Source of the DNA: an uncultured Aquimarina sp.
GTDB taxonomy: Bacteria; Bacteroidota; Bacteroidia; Flavobacteriales; Flavobacteriaceae
Direction of reading: 5' to 3'
Length of the DNA: 64,000 nt
Assembly (NCBI GenBank): GCA_947499005.1
Contig: CANMML010000012.1
Span: 61,529 to 125,528, forward strand
This document shows positions 26,329 through 35,142 of this stretch, in pieces (position 1 is the stretch's first letter; the number at the start of each line of letters is the position of its first letter). A program made the position numbers and the translations under genes. Under the pieces are notes generated by a model. The model saw nothing but the letters and a program-made list of their open reading frames with translations. It made no database searches and was not told where the DNA came from.

Positions 26329-26769
26329 CTAATATTCGTCTAGTTGATTTCTTAATGATCTAATTAACGCTAATAATTCTGACTTAGAATTAGGGTCTGA
26401 AATAGCATCTTTTAATGCTGGAATGGTATTAATGGCTTTTGCTATTTCCAAATAATAATAGGCGTTTACTTTTTGTGATTGTAGTAAAGGGCTTCTTTTA
26501 GCAAGGGCTTCTTTATCGAAATCTTCTATATGGTTGAAACTAAAAGTCTCTTTCGTTGATACTCCAGATTGATCTTCTAAAGCGATCGTCATCTCTGGTC
26601 TATAAAAATCAAAAACGTCCTGAATCGTATTTACTTTTGCAATTTCGGGTCGATTAACGTCCTCATAAGTGCTCTTATTTATGAAAAGCGTTTTATTGAC
26701 CGGTATCGCATTAATAGTATCGTTCTCATAGACTTTTTTATCTCCTTTAGTTTTATATCTAATTGCCAT
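26329..26769 (-). CDS. tssB: T6SS contractile sheath small subunit TssB
   Basis: This 146-residue protein is the small sheath subunit. Identification rests on its size, its position immediately upstream of tssC with a single-base gap, and the segment VNTIQDVFDFYRPEMTIAL near the N-terminal half, which matches the TssB-type fold region. The C-terminal helices (NAYYYLEIAKAINTIPALKDAI and LLALIRSLRNQLDEY) would interlock with TssC. The extreme N-terminus differs from proteobacterial TssB, as expected for subtype iii. Confidence 0.85.
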   Translation of the reverse strand: MAIRYKTKGDKKVYENDTINAIPVNKTLFINKSTYEDVNRPEIAKVNTIQDVFDFYRPEMTIALEDQSGVSTKETFSFNHIEDFDKEALAKRSPLLQSQKVNAYYYLEIAKAINTIPALKDAISDPNSKSELLALIRSLRNQLDEY

Positions 26770-26923
26770 ATTATTCTGTTTTTATAAGTTTCAGAAATAA
26801 TTACAGTGATACTTTTCACTTCATTATAACATCATCCTAACTAAAGCTCGAGCCTTCTTTATTATATCTGAATATGCATTCACCTTAAATGAAAAATGCG
26901 CTAATTCTTATAAACTTGACTCG

Positions 26924-28084
26924 CTAGTCGATAATGAATCGATTTCTATTTTTATTAGACTCTTCTAAAACCACTTCTTCTTTTACAAATATTTGAGAAT
27001 CTTCTTTCTTCCCTATATAATCCAGTTCATTTAACTTTTTATATAAAGCAATCATCGAGTTAATAAATACTACTGCTTGATCTAAAGCCCCATTAATATC
27101 ATGATGTACATATTCAAAATCAATCATTTCATTTAATGTATTCTCAAAAGCACCCTGCGTTCCAAAACTCCATTCAGTGTAATAATTGATTAATTCTTCT
27201 CTTCCTGTACCCAAGTAGATATCTAAACTCCCTTTGATAACTCTAGCCAAACAGATTAATTTGGTAAATATTTCTACGGGTGCTGCATACTTGTCTTTCG
27301 TTCTATACTCTGGTATCGCTAATTTTAAATAAGCTAAAGTATCAACGCACATTGTTTTTACCATTTCAGCAATATCATTGGTTTGCTTTTTCTGAAGAAT
27401 CTTTTGAATAATTTGAATTGCATACGATTCTATTTTATTGAAAAAAGCGCCTACTTGTGTATAGCTATATACCAAATCTTGATGACTTTGAACCGAAGTA
27501 CATGGAGGAATAAAATCTTCATTTAACGTTGCCTCTCCATTATTCCAAGTAATCATACCAATAGGAACATGTTGCATCTTGATATTAGGTGATAAAAACT
27601 CCTCTTCAGACACTACAGAAATACGATATTCGGGAATAACGTGTGGAGGTCTTTCTGGTTCTTCATTCGGATCTATCTCTCCTATAGGAATTCGTTTATA
27701 AGGGTTTATAGATAATAATACATACAAAGCACTTTCCTTGGAAGTAATCTTGTATTTATGCTGCGCCACTTGTCCCGACTGTTCCATCAATTGGGTGATC
27801 TCATCATTAATAAAAATACGGTGTCCCCCTAAGGTTACAGCATTACAATAATGAATATGAATGACCAAAGTCCGCTGACCATCCATAGAAATACTCATTA
27901 ACGACTTATCTTGTGTATTCGAATACTCAGGAAGAAATCCGTAATTAATTGGAGTTAATGTATTTCCGTAACTCAATTGTGTATTCTGAATAATTGAATC
28001 TTCTAAAGCTATGAAAGTATCCTTGTTTACCTTCATTCCATCGACCCAATTAATTCTATGTAAATAGTTGTTTTTCATTAGCAT
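26924..28084 (-). CDS. tssK: T6SS baseplate protein TssK
   Basis: This is a 386-residue TssK homologue of T6SS-iii. The N-terminus YLHRINWVDGMKVNKDTFIALEDSII matches the subtype iii TssK shell domain, followed by a helical central domain and a C-terminal part that in known systems links the baseplate to the trans-envelope complex. An ATG two codons downstream (MLM) is an alternative start. It lies 30 nt downstream of the tssF stop. The C-terminal 20 residues (EEVVLEESNKNRNRF) are charged and probably flexible. Confidence 0.87.
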   Translation of the reverse strand: MLMKNNYLHRINWVDGMKVNKDTFIALEDSIIQNTQLSYGNTLTPINYGFLPEYSNTQDKSLMSISMDGQRTLVIHIHYCNAVTLGGHRIFINDEITQLMEQSGQVAQHKYKITSKESALYVLLSINPYKRIPIGEIDPNEEPERPPHVIPEYRISVVSEEEFLSPNIKMQHVPIGMITWNNGEATLNEDFIPPCTSVQSHQDLVYSYTQVGAFFNKIESYAIQIIQKILQKKQTNDIAEMVKTMCVDTLAYLKLAIPEYRTKDKYAAPVEIFTKLICLARVIKGSLDIYLGTGREELINYYTEWSFGTQGAFENTLNEMIDFEYVHHDINGALDQAVVFINSMIALYKKLNELDYIGKKEDSQIFVKEEVVLEESNKNRNRFIID

Positions 28085-28114
28085 ACTTATGTTGGTAATC
28101 TTTAAAGCATTTAA

Positions 28115-29980
28115 TTAAACACTTAATAAGTTAGTATTATAGTTATTTGTTATGGCTTGCGTCCTTAATGTTATTTTAAAGGGGTAAATATTCATAGACT
28201 GTTCGCCGAGAATGGTCATTAGGTTATCATTTAAATAATCCCATTCATAATCTTCGACCGGATTATTTTCCGAAGGGATCAATATGATTTCCATACATTG
28301 CACCAATCCTTTTGAGAAGGAATAATCTTTTAAGGTTCCTTTCCTTACCTCTACGGTTTCTATTTTATCTTGATATAAATCATGACACAACGCAATAATA
28401 TCTTGCTTTGTAATGATTCGACCATGAGACAAGGTGCTACTTCGATACGCATTTAGGCATTGTTCTCTAGACAACTTATTTTGCCCTCCAAACGTGGGCG
28501 TTACCAAATAGGTAGTATTGGGATTGATATCGTATCCTTCATATATCTGTAGCTGGGTTCCTGTCTTGATCGTATTTGCAAAAACACCCGAACTAGTCCA
28601 GTATTCCACTAAAATATTTTCTGCTTCTTTGTAGGGCTTTATACTTATGTAATTCGTGTGTTTGTTCTGTATAGAAACCTCACTTAATTTTTGTTCTATT
28701 TTAGATATGGTTTGATTCAAGGTTTCTACATTCTCGGACAAGAAGTCTTGCTCCATAAATGAAAAGGCAGCGCTTTCACTTTTTAGCAATTCAATCAAAC
28801 GCACTAAATAGTCTTTTGCATTTTGCGAATCGATAGGTGCTACATTTTTACTTCTTAAAACATAGGTTCCTTTCTCCGAAAACTCAGCGTTTGTATGCTG
28901 TAATTTGTAGGTATCCCCTTCCGTATTGCGGATACTTTTTATATCTAAAAACAACGCTTCTGAAATAATGGGAATTATCGAAAACATCTTCTTGACTTGG
29001 TATGCAAAATGCTCTTTCTTTCGGTTTACTACAGGAAACGTATTAAAAGTACAAAACAACCTACTTAGCATTGAATTTCTAACTACTGTAGGAAATTCGA
29101 TTTTTAACCAACGTAAGTCACTGGGTAATTCTATTTTTTCTTTTGCTAAAAGCGATTCTATTTCAGGAAATGATGATGCCTCAAGAGGAATATCTTTTGA
29201 TTGCAAGGTGATGTAAAACTTATTATAGTAAGCGTTAATTTCATTAATAAGTGTACTTGTTTTAGTGGGGGTTCCACCAAACACTACATCTAAATTCACT
29301 TCATTTTTAGCTTGAACTTGCTGAAACCCTTGAATGGTCTCTATGGTATGATCTGCTGTAGACCAAACCGCATTCTTTAAATGATAATAGAACAACTCCT
29401 TTTCTTCTACTCCCAAATATTCGAAATACACGGCCATCTGATCTAAAGGGATTTCATCCAAATCACTCTCTATAGCAAGGTATAAGGTCGAAGGTTTTAC
29501 ACTTTCTTTCTCATTAAAAATTTGAACAATATCCTTTGACTTTCGGTCTAAAAACTCATACGCTTTATTCCCCAAAATCATATACTTAATCTTGGCAGCT
29601 ACTAAATTAGTAAGCTGTGTAGGCGAAAAATGAATATTTTCTACTGCTTGAGTATCTTCAATTTCTTTTTTAGCATACAGCGAATAAGAAGCATCCATTT
29701 TGACTTTAGGAGCTAAACAATCTGCATAAGCAATCGCATGTGCAGGTTTGGTATCAAAAACCGTATCTGGCGTTAATAATTGAATTAAACGTTCCGTAAT
29801 CTGATCTTGGGACTCACTGATCTCACCTGAAAGCTGTTCTATTTCAGAAGCACAAGCAGATAATAATAAATGAATCAACGGATCTGCCGATTCTTTAATT
29901 TCATTCGCAGGTACTCCCCATAGCTCAGCTGCTTTGCGAAGCATTCTATTCTTAATATCTTCTTTAGTATCTAAGGACAT
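28115..29980 (-). CDS. tssF: T6SS baseplate wedge protein TssF
   Basis: This is a 621-residue TssF. The N-terminal segment ELWGVPANEIKESADPLIHLLLSACASEIEQLSGEI is characteristic. It is followed by a long beta-rich region and a C-terminal domain with GQNKLSREQCLNAYRSSTLSHGRIITKQDI. With TssG it forms the baseplate wedge resembling phage gp6/gp7. It is encoded between tssE (12 nt upstream) and tssK, the common T6SS-iii order. The family length is normal. Confidence 0.88.
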   Translation of the reverse strand: MSLDTKEDIKNRMLRKAAELWGVPANEIKESADPLIHLLLSACASEIEQLSGEISESQDQITERLIQLLTPDTVFDTKPAHAIAYADCLAPKVKMDASYSLYAKKEIEDTQAVENIHFSPTQLTNLVAAKIKYMILGNKAYEFLDRKSKDIVQIFNEKESVKPSTLYLAIESDLDEIPLDQMAVYFEYLGVEEKELFYYHLKNAVWSTADHTIETIQGFQQVQAKNEVNLDVVFGGTPTKTSTLINEINAYYNKFYITLQSKDIPLEASSFPEIESLLAKEKIELPSDLRWLKIEFPTVVRNSMLSRLFCTFNTFPVVNRKKEHFAYQVKKMFSIIPIISEALFLDIKSIRNTEGDTYKLQHTNAEFSEKGTYVLRSKNVAPIDSQNAKDYLVRLIELLKSESAAFSFMEQDFLSENVETLNQTISKIEQKLSEVSIQNKHTNYISIKPYKEAENILVEYWTSSGVFANTIKTGTQLQIYEGYDINPNTTYLVTPTFGGQNKLSREQCLNAYRSSTLSHGRIITKQDIIALCHDLYQDKIETVEVRKGTLKDYSFSKGLVQCMEIILIPSENNPVEDYEWDYLNDNLMTILGEQSMNIYPFKITLRTQAITNNYNTNLLSV

Positions 29981-29992
29981 CCGTTCTCTTAA

Positions 29993-30427
29993 TTAATACG
30001 ACAATGGGGCGATATAAAAACGCTCTTCAAATTCAATATGCTCGTTCGTTTTTTTAACGATCGCTGCAATGGTTATAATAACGTGCTTCTTTATTTGGGC
30101 AGACGTGATTAAACCAGTTGAAAGGTCTTTTTGTTCTATTTCAACTACAATCTCTAGATTCCCTAACCTTGGTTCGTATTTCTTTAGGCTCGTAAAAAGA
30201 GATTCATCTAATAGCGTCATTAATTTTGAATCATTCGCTAGGTTATTAAAATCTACTTTCCACAAAGCACAACCGTAAGCTTTATCAAAATGACATTCTC
30301 CAAAATGTGTAGTCATAATTAAATGCAGATGATTTGCAATCGACTGCTTAATATCACATTTCGCTATATTTTTATTTTGAATTAGCTTCTTGGCATCTAA
30401 GGGAAAATCGTAATAAAGTGTATGCAT
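29993..30427 (-). CDS. tssE: T6SS baseplate protein TssE (gp25-like)
   Basis: This is a 144-residue gp25-like protein. The core reads DIKQSIANHLHLIMTTHFGECHFDKAYGCALW, then a helical part and the strand motif YEPRLGNLEIVVEIEQKD, corresponding to the gp25 EPR signature (KYEPRL) that docks the sheath on the baseplate. It is 12 nt upstream of tssF. Confidence 0.88.
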   Translation of the reverse strand: MHTLYYDFPLDAKKLIQNKNIAKCDIKQSIANHLHLIMTTHFGECHFDKAYGCALWKVDFNNLANDSKLMTLLDESLFTSLKKYEPRLGNLEIVVEIEQKDLSTGLITSAQIKKHVIITIAAIVKKTNEHIEFEERFYIAPLSY

Positions 30428-30579
30428 CTAGAGGGTATTTATCTTACACATAAGCTCTAAGATAATGACTATTTTGTTTTCTTACATGTTTTGTAGGAAT
30501 ACAAGACAGGCTTGAGTTATTCGTAGATTTTTATTGATTTTCAGCGAATAATTTTTAAAAACTCCTTCATAAAGATTTC
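30428..30579. other. Gap between linear-motif protein 1 and tssE
   Basis: This 152-bp AT-rich spacer is one of the larger gaps in the T6SS locus. No full promoter pair or terminator was recognised. It separates the effector-cassette genes from the core baseplate and sheath genes. Confidence 0.3.
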
Positions 30580-31503
30580 TTAAATTTCTAACAGAAAATC
30601 ATCTCCAGTAGTATCTTCTATATTCTTCTCTTGAGTCTTAGGCTTTGGAGTTTGGTTTGTTGGTGTTGCCGTTTTCTTTCTTTTTGGCTTTAACAGCATG
30701 GGCGAATTCTCCTTTTTCTCAGAAATGTTTGCTGATTTTTGAGAAGCTACTTTTGGTGTTTTTTGTTCGCCTTTTTGAGGCTTCAGTTGAAGTAATGCTT
30801 CTTCACTATTCGTGTGAATTTCTTCTTTTACTGCCTTCGTACTAGCTTCTTTTGGTTCTGATGAAACTAAGGCGGCTATCTTCTTTTTAGGTCTTAAGAG
30901 TAGTTTACTTGTTTCTTCTTCAATTATCTGTTCTGTTATAGTAGCTTTCTTTTCTTGATAATTTCTCTCTGTTTTTGAACTAATCATTGGAGGGCTTACA
31001 ATGACATCAGGATTTCCTTTCTCTTCATTTTCAATAATGTTTTTCTCTAAAGGCGTTGCACCCTCTAAACTTTCCGTCGAAGCTTCTGTGCCTTCTTCAT
31101 TATGTTCAAAAGGATCTTCTCCTCTTAACATCATCTGCTCTTCTTTTTTAAATTGCAACATTTCGTCTAGAGTGAAATGTTGGACTGGCACATCGATTAA
31201 GTCATTGGAGTTTTCTATTTCTTCATCGAAAAACATCTTATACCCCAATAATACAGCCTGATCCGAAGTCATGTATTGCTGTTTATGTATCAAACCTAAT
31301 TGAATAGGGTAATCCGCTTTCCATTGGTTATCTTTTTCCCAAGAAAACTGAATAATATATTCTTTTATAGTCTTTTCATATAATTTTATTGAAGTCCCTT
31401 CTTCTGTTTCTAATTCATAGAAAATATCTAGAAACTTCTTATAATTAATTTCTTCTTCAGTATTAGTTACTTTTTTTTGTCTATCAATTACAAAAAATTT
31501 CAT
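30580..31503 (-). CDS. T6SS cassette-associated linear-motif protein 1 (unrecognised family)
   Basis: This 307-residue protein belongs to no family I recognise. Residues 1-125 look folded and end in VPVQHFTLDEMLQFKKE (105-121). The remainder is low-complexity and probably disordered. In that tail a hydrophobic-basic motif recurs: LLLRPKKK (201-208), LLQLKP (237-242), MLLKPKRK (269-276) and a terminal FLLEI. The paralogue at 37225-38151 shares the VPVQ-FTLDEMLQFKKE block and the same motif series. It follows the metzincin effector gene by 14 nt. A multivalent scaffold, loader or chaperone role in effector delivery is an inference. An immunity role is possible but less likely because both cassettes carry a copy. 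Confidence 0.7.
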   Translation of the reverse strand: MKFFVIDRQKKVTNTEEEINYKKFLDIFYELETEEGTSIKLYEKTIKEYIIQFSWEKDNQWKADYPIQLGLIHKQQYMTSDQAVLLGYKMFFDEEIENSNDLIDVPVQHFTLDEMLQFKKEEQMMLRGEDPFEHNEEGTEASTESLEGATPLEKNIIENEEKGNPDVIVSPPMISSKTERNYQEKKATITEQIIEEETSKLLLRPKKKIAALVSSEPKEASTKAVKEEIHTNSEEALLQLKPQKGEQKTPKVASQKSANISEKKENSPMLLKPKRKKTATPTNQTPKPKTQEKNIEDTTGDDFLLEI

Positions 31504-31517
31504 AGGATAAATTAATT

Positions 31518-34283
31518 TTAAAAAATCATTCTAGGATTTGCTTCTTTCCATTGTTTTATCCATGTAAATAATGGGTTCTTTTGGTCAAAAAAACTATAAT
31601 CCATGATATTAAGTGTTTTTTTGAATTCTAAAGCATATGGATTATTTAAAGAATCAAATGTATGAGTAATCCCTAATGTATGTAAGATTTCATGAGCCAA
31701 AACATATTTTTCTTTCGATTCAAATAAATAAACTGCCCTATTAATAGCTTCTCTAGCAATTCCATTTAGATCTATATTAACATTGCTATTGATACCTAAC
31801 TGAGGCTTAACACCATATAGTTTTGCCGGAACATCAAAAACATATATTTTTATTCTATTATTATTTTCTGGGTTTTGTTTTCTAGATAATTCATCTAAAT
31901 ATGCATTAAAAGATTTACCTAAAACTGTAGTACTTATACCATCAGGATCGGTATCAGAAATATAATTTATATATGCTCCAGAATTGAGATCTAGAGTATA
32001 ACTATTATTGAATATAGCATCATTACGTAAATCTAAAGTGAAAGCTGATTCTCGTATGAAGTTTAATTGTGTAAAAAACTGACCAAAAATTCTTTTGGAG
32101 ATACCAACTGCATTAGGGTCTAATTTACCTGCATTCATTGAAGGGGAAATTCCACTCCTAGTATGAGGTAGATTTACTCGAACAGGAATTACAGCAATAT
32201 CCGCAGTTTGACTAAAGGCTGGAGCATAAGGCGTTATTTTTAATCTTCCTACTAATTCCTCTTCAACTTTTACATCAATATATTCTACTTTATCAAAAAT
32301 TGAAAACAATGATATTTCAAGTTGAATTTTATGTGAACTATTTTCTGTAATTGCTCCATTTATTAGAGGTACTAAATTATTATCTGATGGAGCATTAATA
32401 TTAAATACACTTGTGTTATAGTCTAGTGTAATTGCATTAGGGAAAGTGGGTTTTTCAAATGTTACCATTAACTCCAATGTTGCTTGCACATTTAGAGAAA
32501 GTGACATTGTTGGTATATAATATTTGTCACTTGGATTTATAGGATGAGTCATAGAATCTGCAATATATCGTGACTCTATATGGCTACTGAATAAACTTTG
32601 ATCTTTAATTAATTTTTCCCCAAGGCTCCCTTCATTTTTTGGGTATTTCCCAACAATACTAGCATAACTAATATGATCGTTTATACGAGGATCTCCTCCT
32701 CCAACTCTAAGCCAATCAAACCCGTAACTCCCATCATAATTAGAACTAGGTCTAAATTCAACAACAACTTTACCTATTTCCTTTGAACTATCCGAAGTAT
32801 CATTATTATCTCCATTTACAGATGCTGATAGAGTTAGGCTTTGTTTATTCCCCTTTTCACCCCCTTTATTTCCTTTTTTCTTTTTAGGTTTAGCTTTAGT
32901 TACCACTAATCCTGCTGGCATACCCCCTGCAACAAATTTAGCTCCATTAAGGCCTGTTGAAGCTACTGCTAAATTACTGTTCGCTTCTTTTAACTTTTCT
33001 TGAGCTTCTAGCAGTTTAGGGTCTATTTTACTATTAAACTTAGCAATCAATTGGTCTGAAAACCCTTTAACAAAGGCGTTATACTCATTTCCAAGACCTG
33101 ATAATAAAGTAGAAGCTCTATCTATATCCGTTTGCAATTCTTTAGATTCTTGCTTTGCTTTTTTAATGCGTCTTTCTAATTCTTCATCTATTTTTTGTTG
33201 TAAGTAATTATTTAGACTGTATTTTTCTATAAGTGCTTCTAATTTTGCTATTTCAGCACTTAATTCATTACGGACTTCTTGTGTTTGAGCACTAAGTGTA
33301 TTCTTTAAATCATCTAATTTGCTCGTATCTAGTTTATACGAATGCGGATTAGTAGCATCTATTTTATGTTGATCAAATACACTGGAATCTGTATTGTCTT
33401 GATCGATAGAAAAGAGTGCACTTTCGGGGTTTTCTTCAGCAATCTGTTCTTCTTTCTTTGTTTCGGAAATCAGGTTCAATAATGGATCAAATGGGTTGGT
33501 AGCAGCAGCACTAATGCCTTGAACTCCATTCTTAATTTCATCTAAATTTTGATTAATTGTATCTTCTACATTATTCAACAAATCATCTAACTCTCGTTGC
33601 AATTCATTGGTAACATCATAGACGATGTCTGTAGCAATGGCTTCTGCTCCCCCAACTTCTTCTTCTATATACGTACTAAGCTCTTCCGTTTTTGAATCTG
33701 CATGATCTATATATCCATCAGCTGTGTTCTTTAATTCTTGTGCTTTATCGAGGTAATCTTTCCCTGTTTTAAGAGCATTTTGTACTGATTCATTATTGAT
33801 TAAACTAGTAATAGGTGCGGCAATATCACCAACGGTTTTGGCAATAGTACCTGCAATACCCCCTTGCAAAACTCCTATCTTTTTCACTACTGCTTTAAAG
33901 GTTCCGTTAAGAGATTCTTTTAGCTCATCTAAAGTATTCGGAGGGTCTGCCATGTCGCCTACACATTGCATGACCAATTTTATTTCTCCTCCTATCTTAC
34001 ATTTTAAGGTGCTATCATCTGCCAATAGTTTTTTACCATTGCTTAATATTTTATCAGATGCTGGTGTTTCCCATTCTCCTTCGATCACAGCACAAGACTG
34101 TCTACACTTACTAGCACATGAAGGGAATGGTTTGAAATTGACATTAGGAACGTTATCCTTTGCTGTTAACCATTTCTCTCCGTATATAGTTACTGTAGAA
34201 TTTGTTCCTTTTATTTCTGTTACTTCTCCCGCAGCAACATCACAAGTAATCATACTTCCACTGGGCACAAACTGTCTAGACAT
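31518..34283 (-). CDS. T6SS effector: DUF4280 PAAR-like tip fused to a metzincin-type zinc protease
   Basis: This is a 921-residue protein. Residues 1-105 form a DUF4280 PAAR-like domain (start VPSGSMITCDVAAGEV, Cys-rich SCASKCRQSCAV) that would cap the VgrG spike. Residues about 170-460 are mostly helical/coiled coil, followed by beta-rich modules and a Lys/Gly linker near 490. The C-terminus has the zinc-binding HEILHTLGITH (864-874), a complete HExxHxxGxxH metzincin motif, and a downstream Met-turn-like NIMDY (893-897). It is thus a predicted secreted metallopeptidase. The start overlaps the adaptor gene by 8 nt. No immunity gene lies beside it. The substrate is unknown. Confidence 0.85.
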   Translation of the reverse strand: MSRQFVPSGSMITCDVAAGEVTEIKGTNSTVTIYGEKWLTAKDNVPNVNFKPFPSCASKCRQSCAVIEGEWETPASDKILSNGKKLLADDSTLKCKIGGEIKLVMQCVGDMADPPNTLDELKESLNGTFKAVVKKIGVLQGGIAGTIAKTVGDIAAPITSLINNESVQNALKTGKDYLDKAQELKNTADGYIDHADSKTEELSTYIEEEVGGAEAIATDIVYDVTNELQRELDDLLNNVEDTINQNLDEIKNGVQGISAAATNPFDPLLNLISETKKEEQIAEENPESALFSIDQDNTDSSVFDQHKIDATNPHSYKLDTSKLDDLKNTLSAQTQEVRNELSAEIAKLEALIEKYSLNNYLQQKIDEELERRIKKAKQESKELQTDIDRASTLLSGLGNEYNAFVKGFSDQLIAKFNSKIDPKLLEAQEKLKEANSNLAVASTGLNGAKFVAGGMPAGLVVTKAKPKKKKGNKGGEKGNKQSLTLSASVNGDNNDTSDSSKEIGKVVVEFRPSSNYDGSYGFDWLRVGGGDPRINDHISYASIVGKYPKNEGSLGEKLIKDQSLFSSHIESRYIADSMTHPINPSDKYYIPTMSLSLNVQATLELMVTFEKPTFPNAITLDYNTSVFNINAPSDNNLVPLINGAITENSSHKIQLEISLFSIFDKVEYIDVKVEEELVGRLKITPYAPAFSQTADIAVIPVRVNLPHTRSGISPSMNAGKLDPNAVGISKRIFGQFFTQLNFIRESAFTLDLRNDAIFNNSYTLDLNSGAYINYISDTDPDGISTTVLGKSFNAYLDELSRKQNPENNNRIKIYVFDVPAKLYGVKPQLGINSNVNIDLNGIAREAINRAVYLFESKEKYVLAHEILHTLGITHTFDSLNNPYALEFKKTLNIMDYSFFDQKNPLFTWIKQWKEANPRMIF

Positions 34284-35139
34284 TTGTCACTTTTTTAAAT
34301 TTGGAAATCTTTCTATAACGATACAATTGATCTATTTCTACTCCCATCATTTGGGTTCCTGCATATACATTATCGTCAATATCTAAATCGAATGTTTCTA
34401 CATAAGCGACGTCTATATCTATAGCTAAATCTTGAGCATTATAGAGCCTCCTAAAAAAGCGCTTTACTTCTGCTAATTCAAATTCATAATTATTTAAGCT
34501 TCCCGATCTAATAATTTGATTATTGACAGCCTCTTTATGATCTAAAAGTGTTGTTTTTATAGTCAAAGGCAAATCGTACTCATCAAAAAACTGAGAGAAT
34601 ACTTTATCATGATCCAATGTCTTTCTTTCCAAAAGTTCTTGATTGTATATCGGTGGAAATAATAAAGTCATTATTTCTGATTCGGATATCAACCTTAATA
34701 AGGCCGCTCTATCATCTAACAATAGATCTGTACCTTCTAAAATAAGGTCTATATCCTCTATTTCACCTTTGTACGCTTTCTTTATTCGTTTCTTCTGAAA
34801 ATGCCAATCTTCTTTAATTTGCCCTCTATTTACAATGCTAGTAATTACCCCTTGATTGGTACAGTATACTACTAGTTTCTCTTGTAATTTTGTAAGTTCA
34901 TTCTCAATTAGTGCATTTCCTTCTAAATAGGGTTGCTTTCTATTCTTAACTTCTACAGAAAAAAAAGCACCTCCATCATCTTTCTTCAGCAATGTTTTAG
35001 TGACATCTGCTGTAATTTCGTTGGTTACTTGATCTTCATTGGATACTAACAAGGTCGAAATCTCCATCTGATAATGTCGTGATACCTTATAATTATCAAG
35101 AACTATGTCCTTTACTTTTTCATGAAAAACTGTTGCCAT
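34276..35139 (-). CDS. Putative T6SS effector adaptor 1 (unrecognised family)
   Basis: This is a 287-residue protein with no signal peptide or membrane span. Residues 80-168 (ELTKLQEKLVVYCTNQGVITSIVN, DW and LLFPPIY) align with residues 78-165 of the protein at 43517-44359 (EELSIIHHNLILYTNVYGQIIDVVN, EW and ALFPDVY). Overall identity is low, so it is a diverged paralogue. In both cassettes this gene lies between vgrG and the DUF4280 effector gene, the place where T6SS loading adaptors are usually encoded. A function in joining effector to VgrG is inferred from position. The end overlaps the effector start by 8 nt. Confidence 0.65.
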   Translation of the reverse strand: MATVFHEKVKDIVLDNYKVSRHYQMEISTLLVSNEDQVTNEITADVTKTLLKKDDGGAFFSVEVKNRKQPYLEGNALIENELTKLQEKLVVYCTNQGVITSIVNRGQIKEDWHFQKKRIKKAYKGEIEDIDLILEGTDLLLDDRAALLRLISESEIMTLLFPPIYNQELLERKTLDHDKVFSQFFDEYDLPLTIKTTLLDHKEAVNNQIIRSGSLNNYEFELAEVKRFFRRLYNAQDLAIDIDVAYVETFDLDIDDNVYAGTQMMGVEIDQLYRYRKISKFKKVTNV

Positions 35140-35142
35140 TGC

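Noticed and set aside
30580..31503. Linear-motif protein 1 as immunity protein for the metzincin effector
   Set aside because: A paralogue with the same motif series exists in the Rhs cassette beside a separate immunity candidate, so a general role is more likely; not fully excluded.
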